A DNA stretch of 64,000 nucleotides from Bathymodiolus brooksi (taxonomy: Eukaryota; Mollusca; Bivalvia; Mytilida; Modiolidae), in the NCBI GenBank assembly GCA_963680875.1, contig OY804579.1:26769804-26833803 (forward strand). The letters run 5' to 3'. Positions within the stretch are counted from its first letter, which is position 1. Every line of letters starts with the position of its first letter. The notes under the pieces were generated by a model that saw nothing but the letters and a program-made list of their open reading frames with translations, ran no database searches and was not told where the DNA came from. A program made the translations under genes and the position numbers. Below are positions 35,494 through 48,490 of the stretch, one piece after another.

Positions 35494-36895
35494 AGCTCAC
35501 CTGACCCAAAGGGCCATGTGAGGTATTGCCATCACTTGGCGTCCGTCATCCGTCCGTTAACTTTTTCATATTTTAATCTTCTCCTCTGAAACAACTTGGC
35601 CAAATGGAACCAAACTTGGCAGTAAACATCTATGTAAGGTCCTCTATAAAGTTTCTCCATTTAGTCCATTTGGCCTACAAACATGGCCGCCAAGATTAAT
35701 TCTTTTAGCTCACCTGACCCAAAGGGTCATGTGAGGTATTGCCATCACTTGGCGTCCGTCGTCCGTCCGTTAACTTTTCATATTTTAATCTACTCCTCTG
35801 AAACAACTGGACCAAATTGAACCAAACTTGGCAGAAGCATCTATATAAGGTCCTCTATAAAGTTTCTTCATTTCGTCCCATTCCGCCAACAAATATGGCC
35901 GCCAAGGGCAATTCTTGTTTCTGATTGGCTAATGTTAAATAAATCTTCTCCTCTGAAACTGCTTGGCCGAATGGAGCCAAACTTGGCAGGAAGCATCTAT
36001 GTAAGATCCTCTATAAAACTTCTTCATTTAATTCCATTTGGCCAACAAACATGGCCACTGTTACTAAAAATAGAACATAGTGCAAAATTGCACGTTTTTG
36101 GTAACAACTCAAAAACCGTTAATAATATCAGAAATCTGACATGGGTAAAAATGATCAGCACAAGAAGATCTAACTACCCTGAAATTTTGAAGAAAATCTG
36201 ATTACCTATCTTGGAGTTATTGCCCTTTTTTCGTCAAATTTTCAAAATTTTAATACTTTTCGTTTTTTATTTCAAAAACTATAAGAGATAAACGTTAAGT
36301 TTAAACAGCAAACATGTGCAGCATGTCAAGATCTACATGCCCTGCAATTGTGAAGTAAATCTGATTACCCGTCTAGGAGTTATTGCCCTTTTTTATTTTT
36401 TATTTTTTTAGCTTAAACATTTTTGTCTGATATTTCAAAAACTATTAGAGATAAAGGTTAAGTTTAAATTGCAAACATGTGCAGCATATTAAGATCTACC
36501 TACCCTGTAATTTTGAAGTTAATTTGAGTACCCAATTTGGAGTTATTGCCCTTTTTTTCATCAAATTTTCAAAGTGTTAATACCTTTTGTCCTTTATTTC
36601 AAAAACTATAAGAGATAGATGTTAAGTTTAAACAGCAAACATGTTCAGCATGTCAAGATCAATCTAGCCTGCAATTTTAAAGTAAATCTGATTACCCATC
36701 TTGAAGTTATTGCCCTTTTTTCATCAAATTTTAAAAATGTTAATACTTTTCATCCTTTATTTCAAAAACTATAAGAGATAGATGTTGAGTGTAAACTGAA
36801 AACATGTTCAGCTTGTCAAGATCTACATGCCCTGCAATTTTGAAGTAAATCTGATTACCCGTCTAGGAGTTATTGCCCTTTTTTCATCATTTTTT
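35494..36895 (+). repeat. U25: family I unit, 1402 bp (type b)
   Basis: Carries TTGGCCGAATGG. Single here, in contrast to the U11/U12 doublet. Confidence 0.95.
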
Positions 36896-38296
36896 AGCTC
36901 ACCTGACCCAAAGGGCCATGTGAGGTATTGCCATCACTTGGCGTCCGTCATCCGTCCGTTAACTTTTTCATATTTTAATCTTCTCCTCTGAAACAACTTG
37001 GCCAAATGGAACCAAACTTGGCAGTAAACATCTATGTAAGGTCCTCTATAAAGTTTCTCCATTTAGTCCATTTGGCCTACAAACATGGCCGCCAAGATTA
37101 ATTCTTTTAGCTCACCTGACCCAAAGGGTCATGTGAGGTATTGCCATCACTTGGCGTCCGTCGTCCGTCCGTTAACTTTTCATATTTTAATCTACTCCTC
37201 TGAAACAACTGGACCAAATTGAACCAAACTTGGCAGAAGCATCTATATAAGGTCCTCTATAAAGTTTCTTCATTTCGTCCCATTCCGCCAACAAATATGG
37301 CCGCCAAGGGCAATTCTTGTTTCTGATTGGCTAATGTTAAATAAATCTTCTCCTCTGAAACTGCTTGGCCAAATGGAGCCAAACTTGGCAGGAAGCATCT
37401 ATGTAAGATCCTCTATAAAACTTCTTCATTTAATTCCATTTGGCCAACAAACATGGCCACTGTTACTAAAAATAGAACATAGTGCAAAATTGCACGTTTT
37501 TGGTAACAACTCAAAAACCGTTAATAATATCAGAAATCTGACATGGGTAAAAATGATCAGCACAAGAAGATCTAACTACCCTGAAATTTTGAAGAAAATC
37601 TGATTACCTATCTTGGAGTTATTGCCCTTTTTTCGTCAAATTTTCAAAATTTTAATACTTTTCATTTTTTATTTCAAAAACTATAAGAGATAAACGTTAA
37701 GTTTAAACAGCAAACATGTGCAGCATGTCAAGATCTACATGCCCTGCAATTGTGAAGTAAATCTGATTACCCGTCTAGGAGTTATTGCCCTTTTTTATTT
37801 TTTATTTTTTTAGCTTAAACATTTTTGTCTGATATTTCAAAAACTATTAGAGATAAAGGTTAAGTTTAAATTGCAAACATGTGCAGCATATTAAGATCTA
37901 CCTACCCTGTAATTTTGAAGTTAATTTGAGTACCCAATTTGGAGTTATTGCCCTTTTTTTCATCAAATTTTCAAAGTGTTAATACCTTTTGTCCTTTATT
38001 TCAAAAACTATAAGAGATAGATGTTCAGTTTAAACAGCAAACATGTTCAGCATGTCAAGATCAATCTAGCCTGCAATTTTAAAGTAAATCTGATTACCCA
38101 TCTTGAAGTTATTGCCCTTTTTTCATCAAATTTTAAAAATGTTAATACTTTTCATCCTTTATTTCAAAAACTATAAGAGATAGATGTTGAGTGTAAACTG
38201 AAAACATGTTCAGCTTGTCAAGATCTACATGCCCTGCAATTTGAAGTAAATCTGATTACCCGTCTAGGAGTTATTGCCCTTTTTTCATCATTTTTT
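36896..38296 (+). repeat. U26: family I unit, 1401 bp (type c), last family I unit
   Basis: Has GATGTTCAGTTT (about 38020) and the short D5, plus a private A at 37664 where other copies have G. No family I sequence is seen to its right. Confidence 0.95.
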
Positions 38297-39675
38297 AGCT
38301 CACCTGACCCAAAGGGCCATGTGAGGTATTGCCATCACTTGGCGTCCGTCATCCGTCCGTTAACTTTTTCATATTTTAATCTTCTCCTCTGAAACAACTT
38401 GGCCAAATGGAACCAAACTTGGCAGTAAACATCTATGTAAGGTCTCTATAAAGTTTCTCCATTTAGTCCATTTGGCCTACAAACATGGCCGCCAAGATTA
38501 ATTCTTTTAGCTCACCTGACCCAAAGGGTCATGTGAGGTATTGCCATCACTTGGCGTCCGTCGTCCATCCGTTAACTTTTCATATTTTAATCTACTCCTC
38601 TGAAACAACTGGACCAAATTGTACCAAACTTGGCAGAAAGCATCTATATAAGGTCCTCTATAAAGTTTCTTCATTTCGTCCCATTCCGCCAACAAATATG
38701 GCCGCCAAGGGCAATTCTTGTTTCTGATTGGCTAATGTTAAAAAAATCTTCTCCTCTGAAACTGCTTGGCCAAATGGAGCCAAACTTGGCAGGAAGCATC
38801 TATGTAAGATCCTCTATAAAACTTCTTCATTTAATTCCATTCGGCCAACAAACATGGCCGCTGTTACTAAAAATAGAACATAGGGTAAAATTGAGGGTAA
38901 AATTGCACGTTTTTGGTAACAACTCAAAAACCGTTAATAATATCAGAAATCTGACATGGGTAAAAATGATCAGCACAGGAAGATCTAACTACCCTGAAAT
39001 TTTGAAGAAAATCTGATTACCTATCTTGGAGTTATTGCCCTTTTTTCATCAAATTTTCAAAATTTTAATACTTCTCGTTTTTTATTTCAAAAACTATAAG
39101 AGATAGACGTTAAGTTTAAACAGCAAACATGTGCAGCATGTCAAGATCTACATGCCCTGCAATTGTGAAGTAAATCTGATTACCCGTCTAGGAGTTATTG
39201 CCCTTTTTTATTTTTATTTTTTTTAATTTAAACATTTTTCTCTGATATTTCAAAAACTATTAGAGATAAAGGTTAAGTTTAAATTGCAAACATGTGCAGC
39301 ATATTAAGATCTACATACACTGTAATTTTGAAGTTAATCTGAGTACCCAATTTGGAGTTATTGCCCTTTTTTTCGTCAAATTTTCAAAATGTTAATACCT
39401 TTTGTCCTTTATTTCAAAAACTATAAGAGATAGATGTTAACTTTAAACAGCAAACATGTTCAGCATGTCAAGATCAATCTAGCCTGCAATTTTAAAGTAA
39501 ATCTGATTACCCATCTTGAAGTTATTGCCCTTTTTTCATCAAATTTTTAAAATGTTAATACTTTTCATCCTTTATTTCAAAAACTATAAAAGATAGATGT
39601 TGAGTGATGCCCTGCAATTTTGAAGTAAATCTGATTACCCATCTAGGAGTTATTGCTCTTTTTTCATAATTTTTT
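38297..39675 (+). repeat. U27: family II unit, 1379 bp (type e variant)
   Basis: Shares C at 39240, the ATTGCTC state and the 35-bp deletion (join at 39605/39606) with U14, at 18,731-bp offset. Confidence 0.95.
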
Positions 39676-41089
39676 AGCTCACCTGACCCAAAGGGCCATG
39701 TGAGGTATTGCCATCACTTGGCGTCCGTCATCCGTCCGTTAACTTTTTCATATTTTAATCTTCTCCTCTGAAACAACTTGGCCAAATGGAACCAAACTTG
39801 GCAGTAAACATCTATGTAAGGTCCTCTATAAAGTTTCTCCATTTAGTCCATTTGGCCTACAAACATGGCCGCCAAGATTAATTCTTTTAGCTCACCTGAC
39901 CCAAAGGGTCATGTGAGGTATTGCCATCACTTGGCGTCCGTCGTCCATCCGTTAACTTTTCATATTTTAATCTACTCCTCTGAAACAACTGGACCAAATT
40001 GTACCAAACTTGGCAGAAAGCATCTATATAAGGTCCTCTATAAAGTTTCTTCATTTCGTCCCATTCCGCCAACAAATATGGCCACCAAGGGCAATTCTTG
40101 TTTCTGATTGGCTAATGTTAAAAAAATCTTCTCCTCTGAAACTGCTTGGCCAAATGGAGCCAAACTTGGCAGGAAGCATCTATGTAAGATCTTCTATAAA
40201 ACTTCTTCATTTAATTCCATTCGGCCAACAAACATGGCCGCTGTTACTAAAAATAGAACATAGGGTAAAATTGAGGGTAAAATTGCACGTTTTTGGTAAC
40301 AACTCAAAAACGTTAATAATATCAGAAATCTGACATGGGTAAAAATGATCAGCACAGGAAGATCTAACTACCCTGAAATTTTGAAGAAAATCTGATTACC
40401 TATCTTGGAGTTATTGCCCTTTTTTCATCAAATTTTCAAAATTTTAATACTTCTCGTTTTTTATTTCAAAAACTATAAGAGATAGACGTTAAGTTTAAAC
40501 AGCAAACATGTGCAGCATGTCAAGATCTACATGCCCTGCAATTGTGAAGTAAATCTGATTACCCGTCTAGGAGTTATTGCCCTTTTTTATTTTTATTTTT
40601 TTTAATTTAAACATTTTTGTCTGATATTTCAAAAACTATTAGAGATAAAGGTTAAGTTTAAATTGCAAACATGTGCAGCATATTAAGATCTACATACACT
40701 GTAATTTTGAAGTTAATCTGAGTACCCAATTTGGAGTTATTGCCCTTTTTTTCGTCAAATTTTCAAAATGTTAATACCTTTTGTCCTTTATTTCAAAAAC
40801 TATAAGAGATAGATGTTAACTTTAAACAGCAAACATGTTCAGCATGTCAAGATCAATCTAGCCTGCAATTTTAAAGTAAATCTGATTACCCATCTTGAAG
40901 TTATTGCCCTTTTTTCATCAAATTTTAAAAATGTTAATACTTTTCATCCTTTATTTCAAAAACTATAAGAGATAGATGTTGAGTGTAAACTGAAAACATG
41001 TTCAGCTTGTCAAGATCTACATGCCCTGCAATTTTGAAGTAAATCTGATTACCCGTCTAGGAGTTATTGCCCTTTTTTCATCATTTTTT
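39676..41089 (+). repeat. U28: family II unit, 1414 bp (type f)
   Basis: Matches U15 and U20 (GGCCACC, AGATCTTC, one-C deletion). It is followed by a short unit rather than type g, so the copied tract breaks in or just after it. Confidence 0.95.
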
Positions 41090-42341
41090 AGCTCACCTGA
41101 CCCAAAGGGCCATGTGAGGTATTGCCATCACTTGGCGTCCGTCATCCGTCCGTTAACTTTTTCATATTTTAATCTTCTCCTCTGAAACAACTTGGCCAAA
41201 TGGAACCAAACTTGGCAGTAAACATCTATGTAAGGTCCTCTATAAAGTTTCTCCATTTAGTCCATTTGGCCTACAAACATGGCCGCCAAGATTAATTCTT
41301 TTAGCTCACCTGACCCAAAGGGTCATGTGAGGTATTGCCATCACTTGGCGTCCGTCGTCCATCCGTTAACTTTTCATATTTTAATCTACTCCTCTGAAAC
41401 AACTGGACCAAATTGTACCAAACTTGGCAGAAAGCATCTATATAAGGTCCTCTATAAAGTTTCTTCATTTCGTCCCATTCCGCCAACAAATATGGCCGCC
41501 AAGGGCAATTCTTGTTTCTGATTGGCTAATGTTAAAAAAATCTTCTCCTCTGAAACTGCTTGGCCAAATGGAGCCAAACTTGGCAGGAAGCATCTATGTA
41601 AGATCTTCTATAAAACTTCTTCATTTAATTCCATTCGGCCAACAAACATGGCCGCTGTTACTAAAAATAGAACATAGGGTAAAATTGAGGGTAAAATTGC
41701 ACGTTTTTGGTAACAACTCAAAAACCGTTAATAATATCAGAAATCTGACATGGATAAAAATGATCAGCACAGGAAGATCTAACTACCCTGAAATTTTGAA
41801 GAAAATCTGATTACCTATCTTGGAGTTATTGCCCTTTTTTCATCAAATTTTCAAAATTTTAATACTTTTCGTTTTTTATTTCAAAAACTATAAGAGATAG
41901 ACGTTAAGTTTAAACAGCAAACATGTGCAGCATGTCAAGATCTACATGCCCTGCAATTGTGAAGTAAATCTGATTACCCGTCTAGGAGTTATTGCCCTTT
42001 TTTATTTTTATTTTTTTTAATTTAAACATTTTTGTCTGATATTTCAAAAACTATTAGAGATAAAGGTTAAGTTTAAATTGCAAACATGTGCAGCATATTA
42101 AGATCTACATACACTGTAATTTTGAAGTTAATCTGAGTACCCAATTTGGAGTTATTGCCCTTTTTTTCGTCAAATTTTCAAAATGTTAATACCTTTTGTC
42201 CTTTATTTCAAAAACTATAAGAGATAGATGTTGAGTGTAAACTGAAAACATGTTCAGCTTGTCAAGATCTACATGCCCTGCAATTTTGAAGTAAATCTGA
42301 TTACCCGTCTAGGAGTTATTGCCCTTTTTTCATCATTTTTT
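41090..42341 (+). repeat. U29: contracted family II unit, 1252 bp (type S)
   Basis: Lacks one D sub-repeat. D starts are at 41774, 41937, 42100 and 42264, so it holds D1, D2, a D3/D4 hybrid and D5. The join lies in the shared CAAAAACTATAAGAGATAG stretch, as expected of in-register unequal exchange. Confidence 0.95.
42100..42263 (+). repeat. D3/D4 hybrid sub-repeat in contracted unit U29
   Basis: Begins as D3 (CATACACTG, CTGAGTACC) and ends as D4 (GATGTTGAGTGTAAACTG). One 163-164 bp step is lost. The same kind of hybrid is in U37 and U43. Confidence 0.92.
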
Positions 42342-44245
42342 AGCTCACCTGACCCAAAGGGCCATGTGAGGTATTGCCATCACTTGGCGTCCGTCATCCG
42401 TCCGTTAACTTTTTCATATTTTAATCTTCTCCTCTGAAACAACTTGGCCAAATGGAACCAAACTTGGCAGTAAACATCTATGTAAGGTCCTCTATAAAGT
42501 TTCTCCATTTAGTCCATTTGGCCTACAAACATGGCCGCCAAGATTAATTCTTTTAGCTCACCTGACCCAAAGGGTCATGTGAGGTATTGCCATCACTTGG
42601 CGTCCGTCGTCCATCCGTTAACTTTTCATATTTTAATCTACTCCTCTGAAACAACTGGACCAAATTGTACCAAACTTGGCAGAAAGCATCTATATAAGGT
42701 CCTCTATAAAGTTTCTTCATTTCGTCCCATTCCGCCAACACATATGGCCACCAATGGCAATTCTTGTTTCTGATTGGCTAATGTTAAAAAAATCTTCTCC
42801 TCTGAAACTGCTTGGCCAAATGGAGCCAAACTTGGCAGGAAGCATCTATGTAAGATCTTCTATAAAACTTCTTCATTTAATTCCATTCGGCCAACAAACA
42901 TGGCCGCTGTTACTAAAAATAGAACATAGGGTAAAATTGAGGGTAAAATTGCACGTTTTTGGTAACAACTCAAAAACGTTAATAATATCAGAAATCTGAC
43001 ATGGGTAAAAATGATCAGCACAGGAAGATCTAACTACCCTGAAATTTTGAAGAAAATCTGATTACCTATCTTGGAGTTATTGCCCTTTTTTCATCAAATT
43101 TTCAAAATTTTAATACTTCTCGTTTTTTATTTCAAAAACTATAAGAGATAGACGTTAAGTTTAAACAGCAAACATGTGCAGCATGTCAAGATCTACATGC
43201 CCTGCAATTGTGAAGTAAATCTGATTACCCGTCTAGGAGTTATTGCCCTTTTTTATTTTTATTTTTTTTAATTTAAACATTTTTGTCTGATATTTCAAAA
43301 ACTATTAGAGATAAAGGTTAAGTTTAAATTGCAAACATGTGCAGCATATTAAGATCTACATACACTGTAATTTTGAAGTTAATCTGAGTACCCAATTTGG
43401 AGTTATTGCCCTTTTTTTCATCAAATTTTCAAAATGTTAATACCTTTTGTCCTTTATTTCAAAAACTATAAGAGATAGATGTTAAGTTTAAACAGCAAAC
43501 ATGTTCAGCATGTCAAGATCAATCTAGCCTGCAATTTTAAAGTAAATCTGATTACCCATCTTGAAGTTATTGCCCTTTTTTCATCAAATTTTAAAAATGT
43601 TAATACTTTTCATCCTTTATTTCAAAAACTATAAGAGATAGATGTTGAGTGTAAACTGAAAACATGTTCAGCTTGTCAAGATCTACATGCCCTGCAATTG
43701 TGAAGTAAATCTGATTACCCGTCTAGGAGTTATTGCCCTTTTTTATTTTTATTTTTTTTAATTTAAACATTTTTGTCTGATATTTCAAAAACTATTAGAG
43801 ATAAAGGTTAAGTTTAAATTGCAAACATGTGCAGCATATTAAGATCTACATACACTGTAATTTTGAAGTTAATCTGAGTACCCAATTTGGAGTTATTGCC
43901 CTTTTTTTCGTCAAATTTTCAAAATGTTAATACCTTTTGTCCTTTATTTCAAAAACTATAAGAGATAGATGTTAACTTTAAACAGCAAACATGTTCAGCA
44001 TGTCAAGATCAATCTAGCCTGCAATTTTAAAGTAAATCTGATTACCCATCTTGAAGTTATTGCCCTTTTTTCATCAAATTTTAAAAATGTTAATACTTTT
44101 CATCCTTTATTTCAAAAACTATAAGAGATAGATGTTGAGTGTAAACTGAAAACATGTTCAGCTTGTCAAGATCTACATGCCCTGCAATTTTGAAGTAAAT
44201 CTGATTACCCGTCTAGGAGTTATTGCCCTTTTTTCATCATTTTTT
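42342..44245 (+). repeat. U30: expanded family II unit, 1904 bp (type L)
   Basis: Counterpart of U18 at 17,152-bp offset, sharing the rare CACATATGGCCACCAATGG in module B (near 42738) and the same D2-D3-D4 duplication. Confidence 0.95.
43188..44167 (+). repeat. 490-bp duplication of D2-D3-D4 in U30
   Basis: Copies at 43188-43677 and 43678-44167, with the same internal states as in U18. It was inherited by block duplication at 17,152-bp offset, not made anew. Confidence 0.93.
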
Positions 44246-45660
44246 AGCTCACCTGACCCAAAGGGCCATGTGAGGTATTGCCATCACTTGGCGTCCGTCA
44301 TCCGTCCGTTAACTTTTTCATATTTTAATCTTCTCCTCTGAAACAACTTGGCCAAATGGAACCAAACTTGGCAGTAAACATCTATGTAAGGTCCTCTATA
44401 AAGTTTCTCCATTTAGTCCATTTGGCCTACAAACATGGCCACCAAGATTAATTCTTTTTAGCTCACCTGACCCAAAGGGTCATGTGAGGTATTGCCATCA
44501 CTTGGCGTCCGTCGTCCATCCGTTAACTTTTCATATTTTAATCTACTCCTCTGAAACAACTGGACCAAATTGTACCAAACTTGGCAGAAAGCATCTATAT
44601 AAGGTCCTCTATAAAGTTTCTTCATTTCGTCCCATTCCGCCAACAAATATGGCCGCCAAGGGCAATTCTTGTTTCTGATTGGCTAATGTTAAAAAAATCT
44701 TCTCCTCTGAAACTGCTTGGCCAAATGGAGCCAAACTTGGCAGGAAGCATCTATGTAAGATCTTCTATAAAACTTCTTCATTTAATTCCATTCGGCCAAC
44801 AAACATGGCCGCTGTTACTAAAAATAGAACATAGGGTAAAATTGAGGGTAAAATTGCACGTTTTTGGTAACAACTCAAAAACGTTAATAATATCAGAAAT
44901 CTGACATGGGTAAAAATGATCAGCACAGGAAGATCTAACTACCCTGAAATTTTGAAGAAAATCTGATTACCTATCTTGGAGTTATTGCCCTTTTTTCATC
45001 AAATTTTCAAAATTTTAATACTTCTCGTTTTTTATTTCAAAAACTATAAGAGATAGACGTTAAGTTTAAACAGCAAACATGTGCAGCATGTCAAGATCTA
45101 CATGCCCTGCAATTGTGAAGTAAATCTGATTACCCGTCTAGGAGTTATTGCCCTTTTTTATTTTTATTTTTTTTAATTTAAACATTTTTGTCTGATATTT
45201 CAAAAACTATTAGAGATAAAGGTTAAGTTTAAATTGCAAACATGTGCAGCATATTAAGATCTACATACACTGTAATTTTGAAGTTAATCTGAGTACCCAA
45301 TTTGGAGTTATTGCCCTTTTTTTCGTCAAATTTTCAAAATGTTAATACCTTTTGTCCTTTATTTCAAAAACTATAAGAGATAGATGTTAACTTTAAACAG
45401 CAAACATGTTCAGCATGTCAAGATCAATCTAGCCTGCAATTTTAAAGTAAATCTGATTACCCATCTTGAAGTTATTGCCCTTTTTTCATCAAATTTTAAA
45501 AATGTTAATACTTTTCATCCTTTATTTCAAAAACTATAAGAGATAGATGTTGAGTGTAAACTGAAAACATGTTCAGCTTGTCAAGATCTACATGCCCTGC
45601 AATTTTGAAGTAAATCTGATTACCCGTCTAGGAGTTATTGCCCTTTTTTCATCATTTTTT
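44246..45660 (+). repeat. U31: family II unit, 1415 bp (type h)
   Basis: Has GGCCACC plus an extra T before the B head, AGATCTTC and the one-C deletion in core C/tail, and GATGTTAACTTT in D4. Its front matches U19 but it lacks the 35-bp deletion. Confidence 0.94.
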
Positions 45661-47076
45661 AGCTCACCTGACCCAAAGGGCCATGTGAGGTATTGCCATC
45701 ACTTGGCGTCCGTCATCCGTCCGTTAACTTTTTCATATTTTAATCTTCTCCTCTGAAACAACTTGGCCAAATGGAACCAAACTTGGCAGTAAACATCTAT
45801 GTAAGGTCCTCTATAAAGTTTCTCCATTTAGTCCATTTGGCCTACAAACATGGCCGCCAAGATTAATTCTTTTAGCTCACCTGACCCAAAGGGTCATGTG
45901 AGGTATTGCCATCACTTGGCGTCCGTCGTCCATCCGTTAACTTTTCATATTTTAATCTACTCCTCTGAAACAACTGGACCAAATTGTACCAAACTTGGCA
46001 GAAAGCATCTATATAAGGTCCTCTATAAAGTTTCTTCATTTCGTCCCATTCCGCCAACAAATATGGCCGCCAAGGGCAATTCTTGTTTCTGATTGGCTAA
46101 TGTTAAAAAAATCTTCTCCTCTGAAACTGCTTGGCCAAATGGAGCCAAACTTGGCAGGAAGCATCTATGTAAGATCTTCTATAAAACTTCTTCATTTAAT
46201 TCCATTCGGCCAACAAACATGGCCGCTGTTACTAAAAATAGAACATAGGGTAAAATTGAGGGTAAAATTGCACGTTTTTGGTAACAACTCAAAAACCGTT
46301 AATAATATCAGAAATCTGACATGGATAAAAATGATCAGCACAGGAAGATCTAACTACCCTGAAATTTTGAAGAAAATCTGATTACCTATCTTGGAGTTAT
46401 TGCCCTTTTTTCATCAAATTTTCAAAATTTTAATACTTTTCGTTTTTTATTTCAAAAACTATAAGAGATAGACGTTAAGTTTAAACAGCAAACATGTGCA
46501 GCATGTCAAGATCTACATGCCCTGCAATTGTGAAGTAAATCTGATTACCCGTCTAGGAGTTATTGCCCTTTTTTATTTTTATTTTTTTTAATTTAAACAT
46601 TTTTGTCTGATATTTCAAAAACTATTAGAGATAAAGGTTAAGTTTAAATTGCAAACATGTGCAGCATATTAAGATCTACATACAGTTTAATTTTGAAGTT
46701 AATCTGAGTACCCAATTTGGAGTTATTGCCCTTTTTTTCGTCAAATTTTCAAAGTGTTAATACCTTTTGTCCTTTATTTCAAAAACTATAAGAGATAGAT
46801 GTTAAGTTTAAACAGCAAACATGTTCAGCATGTCAAGATCAATCTAGCCTGCAATTTTAAAGTAAATCTGATTACCCATCTTGAAGTTATTGCCCTTTTT
46901 TCATCAAATTTTTTAAAATGTTAATACTTTTCATCCTTTATTTCAAAAACTATAAGAGATAGATGTTGAGTGTAAACTGAAAACATGTTCAGCTTGTCAA
47001 GATCTACATGCCCTGCAATTTTGAAGTAAATCTGATTACCCGTCTAGGCGTTATTGCCCTTTTTTCATCATTTTTT
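45661..47076 (+). repeat. U32: family II unit, 1416 bp (type g-like)
   Basis: Has ATGGATAAAA, CATACAGTTTAATTTT in D3 (instead of CATACACTGTAATTTT), and C at 47049 in D5. The CAGTTT state recurs in U34, U36 and U42. Confidence 0.95.
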
Positions 47077-48490
47077 AGCTCACCTGACCCAAAGGGCCAT
47101 GTGAGGTATTGCCATCACTTGGCGTCCGTCATCCGTCCGTTAACTTTTTCATATTTTAATCTTCTCCTCTGAAACAACTTGGCCAAATGGAACCAAACTT
47201 GGCAGTAAACATCTATGTAAGGTCTCTATAAAGTTTCTCCATTTAGTCCATTTGGCCTACAAACATGGCCGCCAAGATTAATTCTTTTAGCTCACCTGAC
47301 CCAAAGGGTCATGTGAGGTATTGCCATCACTTGGCGTCCGTCGTCCATCCGTTAACTTTTCATATTTTAATCTACTCCTCTGAAACAACTGGACCAAATT
47401 GTACCAAACTTGGCAGAAAGCATCTATATAAGGTCCTCTATAAAGTTTCTTCATTTCGTCCCATTCCGCCAACAAATATGGCCGCCAAGGGCAATTCTTG
47501 TTTCTGATTGGCTAATGTTAAAAAAATCTTCTCCTCTGAAACTGCTTGGCCAAATGGAGCCAAACTTGGCAGGAAGCATCTATGTAAGATCCTCTATAAA
47601 ACTTCTTCATTTAATTCCATTCGGCCAACAAACATGGCCGCTGTTACTAAAAATAGAACATAGGGTAAAATTGAGGGTAAAATTGCACGTTTTTGGTAAC
47701 AACTCAAAAACCGTTAATAATATCAGAAATCTGACAAGGATAAAAATGATCAGCACAGGAAGATCTAACTACCCTGAAATTTTGAAGAAAATCTGATTAC
47801 CTATCTTGGAGTTATTGCCCTTTTTTCATCAAATTTTCAAAATTTTAATACTTTTCGTTTTTTATTTCAAAAACTATAAGAGATAGACGTTAAGTTTAAA
47901 CAGCAAACATGTGCAGCATGTCAAGATCTACATGCCCTGCAATTGTGAAGTAAATCTGATTACCCGTCTAGGAGTTATTGCCCTTTTTTATTTTTATTTT
48001 TTTTAATTTAAACATTTTTGTCTGATATTTCAAAAACTATTAGAGATAAAGGTTAAGTTTAAATTGCAAACATGTGCAGCATATTAAGATCTACATACAC
48101 TGTAATTTTGAAGTTAATCTGAGTACCCAATTTGGAGTTATTGCCCTTTTTTTCGTCAAATTTTCAAAATGTTAATACCTTTTGTCCTTTATTTCAAAAA
48201 CTATAAGAGATAGATGTTAAGTTTAAACAGCAAACATGTTCAGCATGTCAAGATCAATCTAGCCTGCAATTTTAAAGTAAATCTGATTACCCATCTTGAA
48301 GTTATTGCCCTTTTTTCATCAAATTTTAAAAATGTTAATACTTTTCATCCTTTATTTCAAAAACTATAAGAGATAGATGTTGAGTGTAAACTGAAAACAT
48401 GTTCAGCTTGTCAAGATCTACATGCCCTGCAATTTTGAAGTAAATCTGATTACCCGTCTAGGAGTTATTGCCCTTTTTTCATCATTTTTT
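47077..48490 (+). repeat. U33: family II unit, 1414 bp (type j)
   Basis: Rare GACAAGGATAAA state in the C tail (A at 47737), shared only with U35. It has the A-module single-C deletion of type d but a TACTTTTCG D1. Confidence 0.95.

Larger units (their letters stand above)
35494..41089 (+). repeat. Four-unit block b-c-e-f, right copy (5,596 bp)
   Basis: Units U25-U28 match U12-U15 in order, length and rare variants. One private difference seen is A instead of G at 37664, in D1 of U26. This block contains the last family I sequence in the window; to its right only family II is found. Confidence 0.85.
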
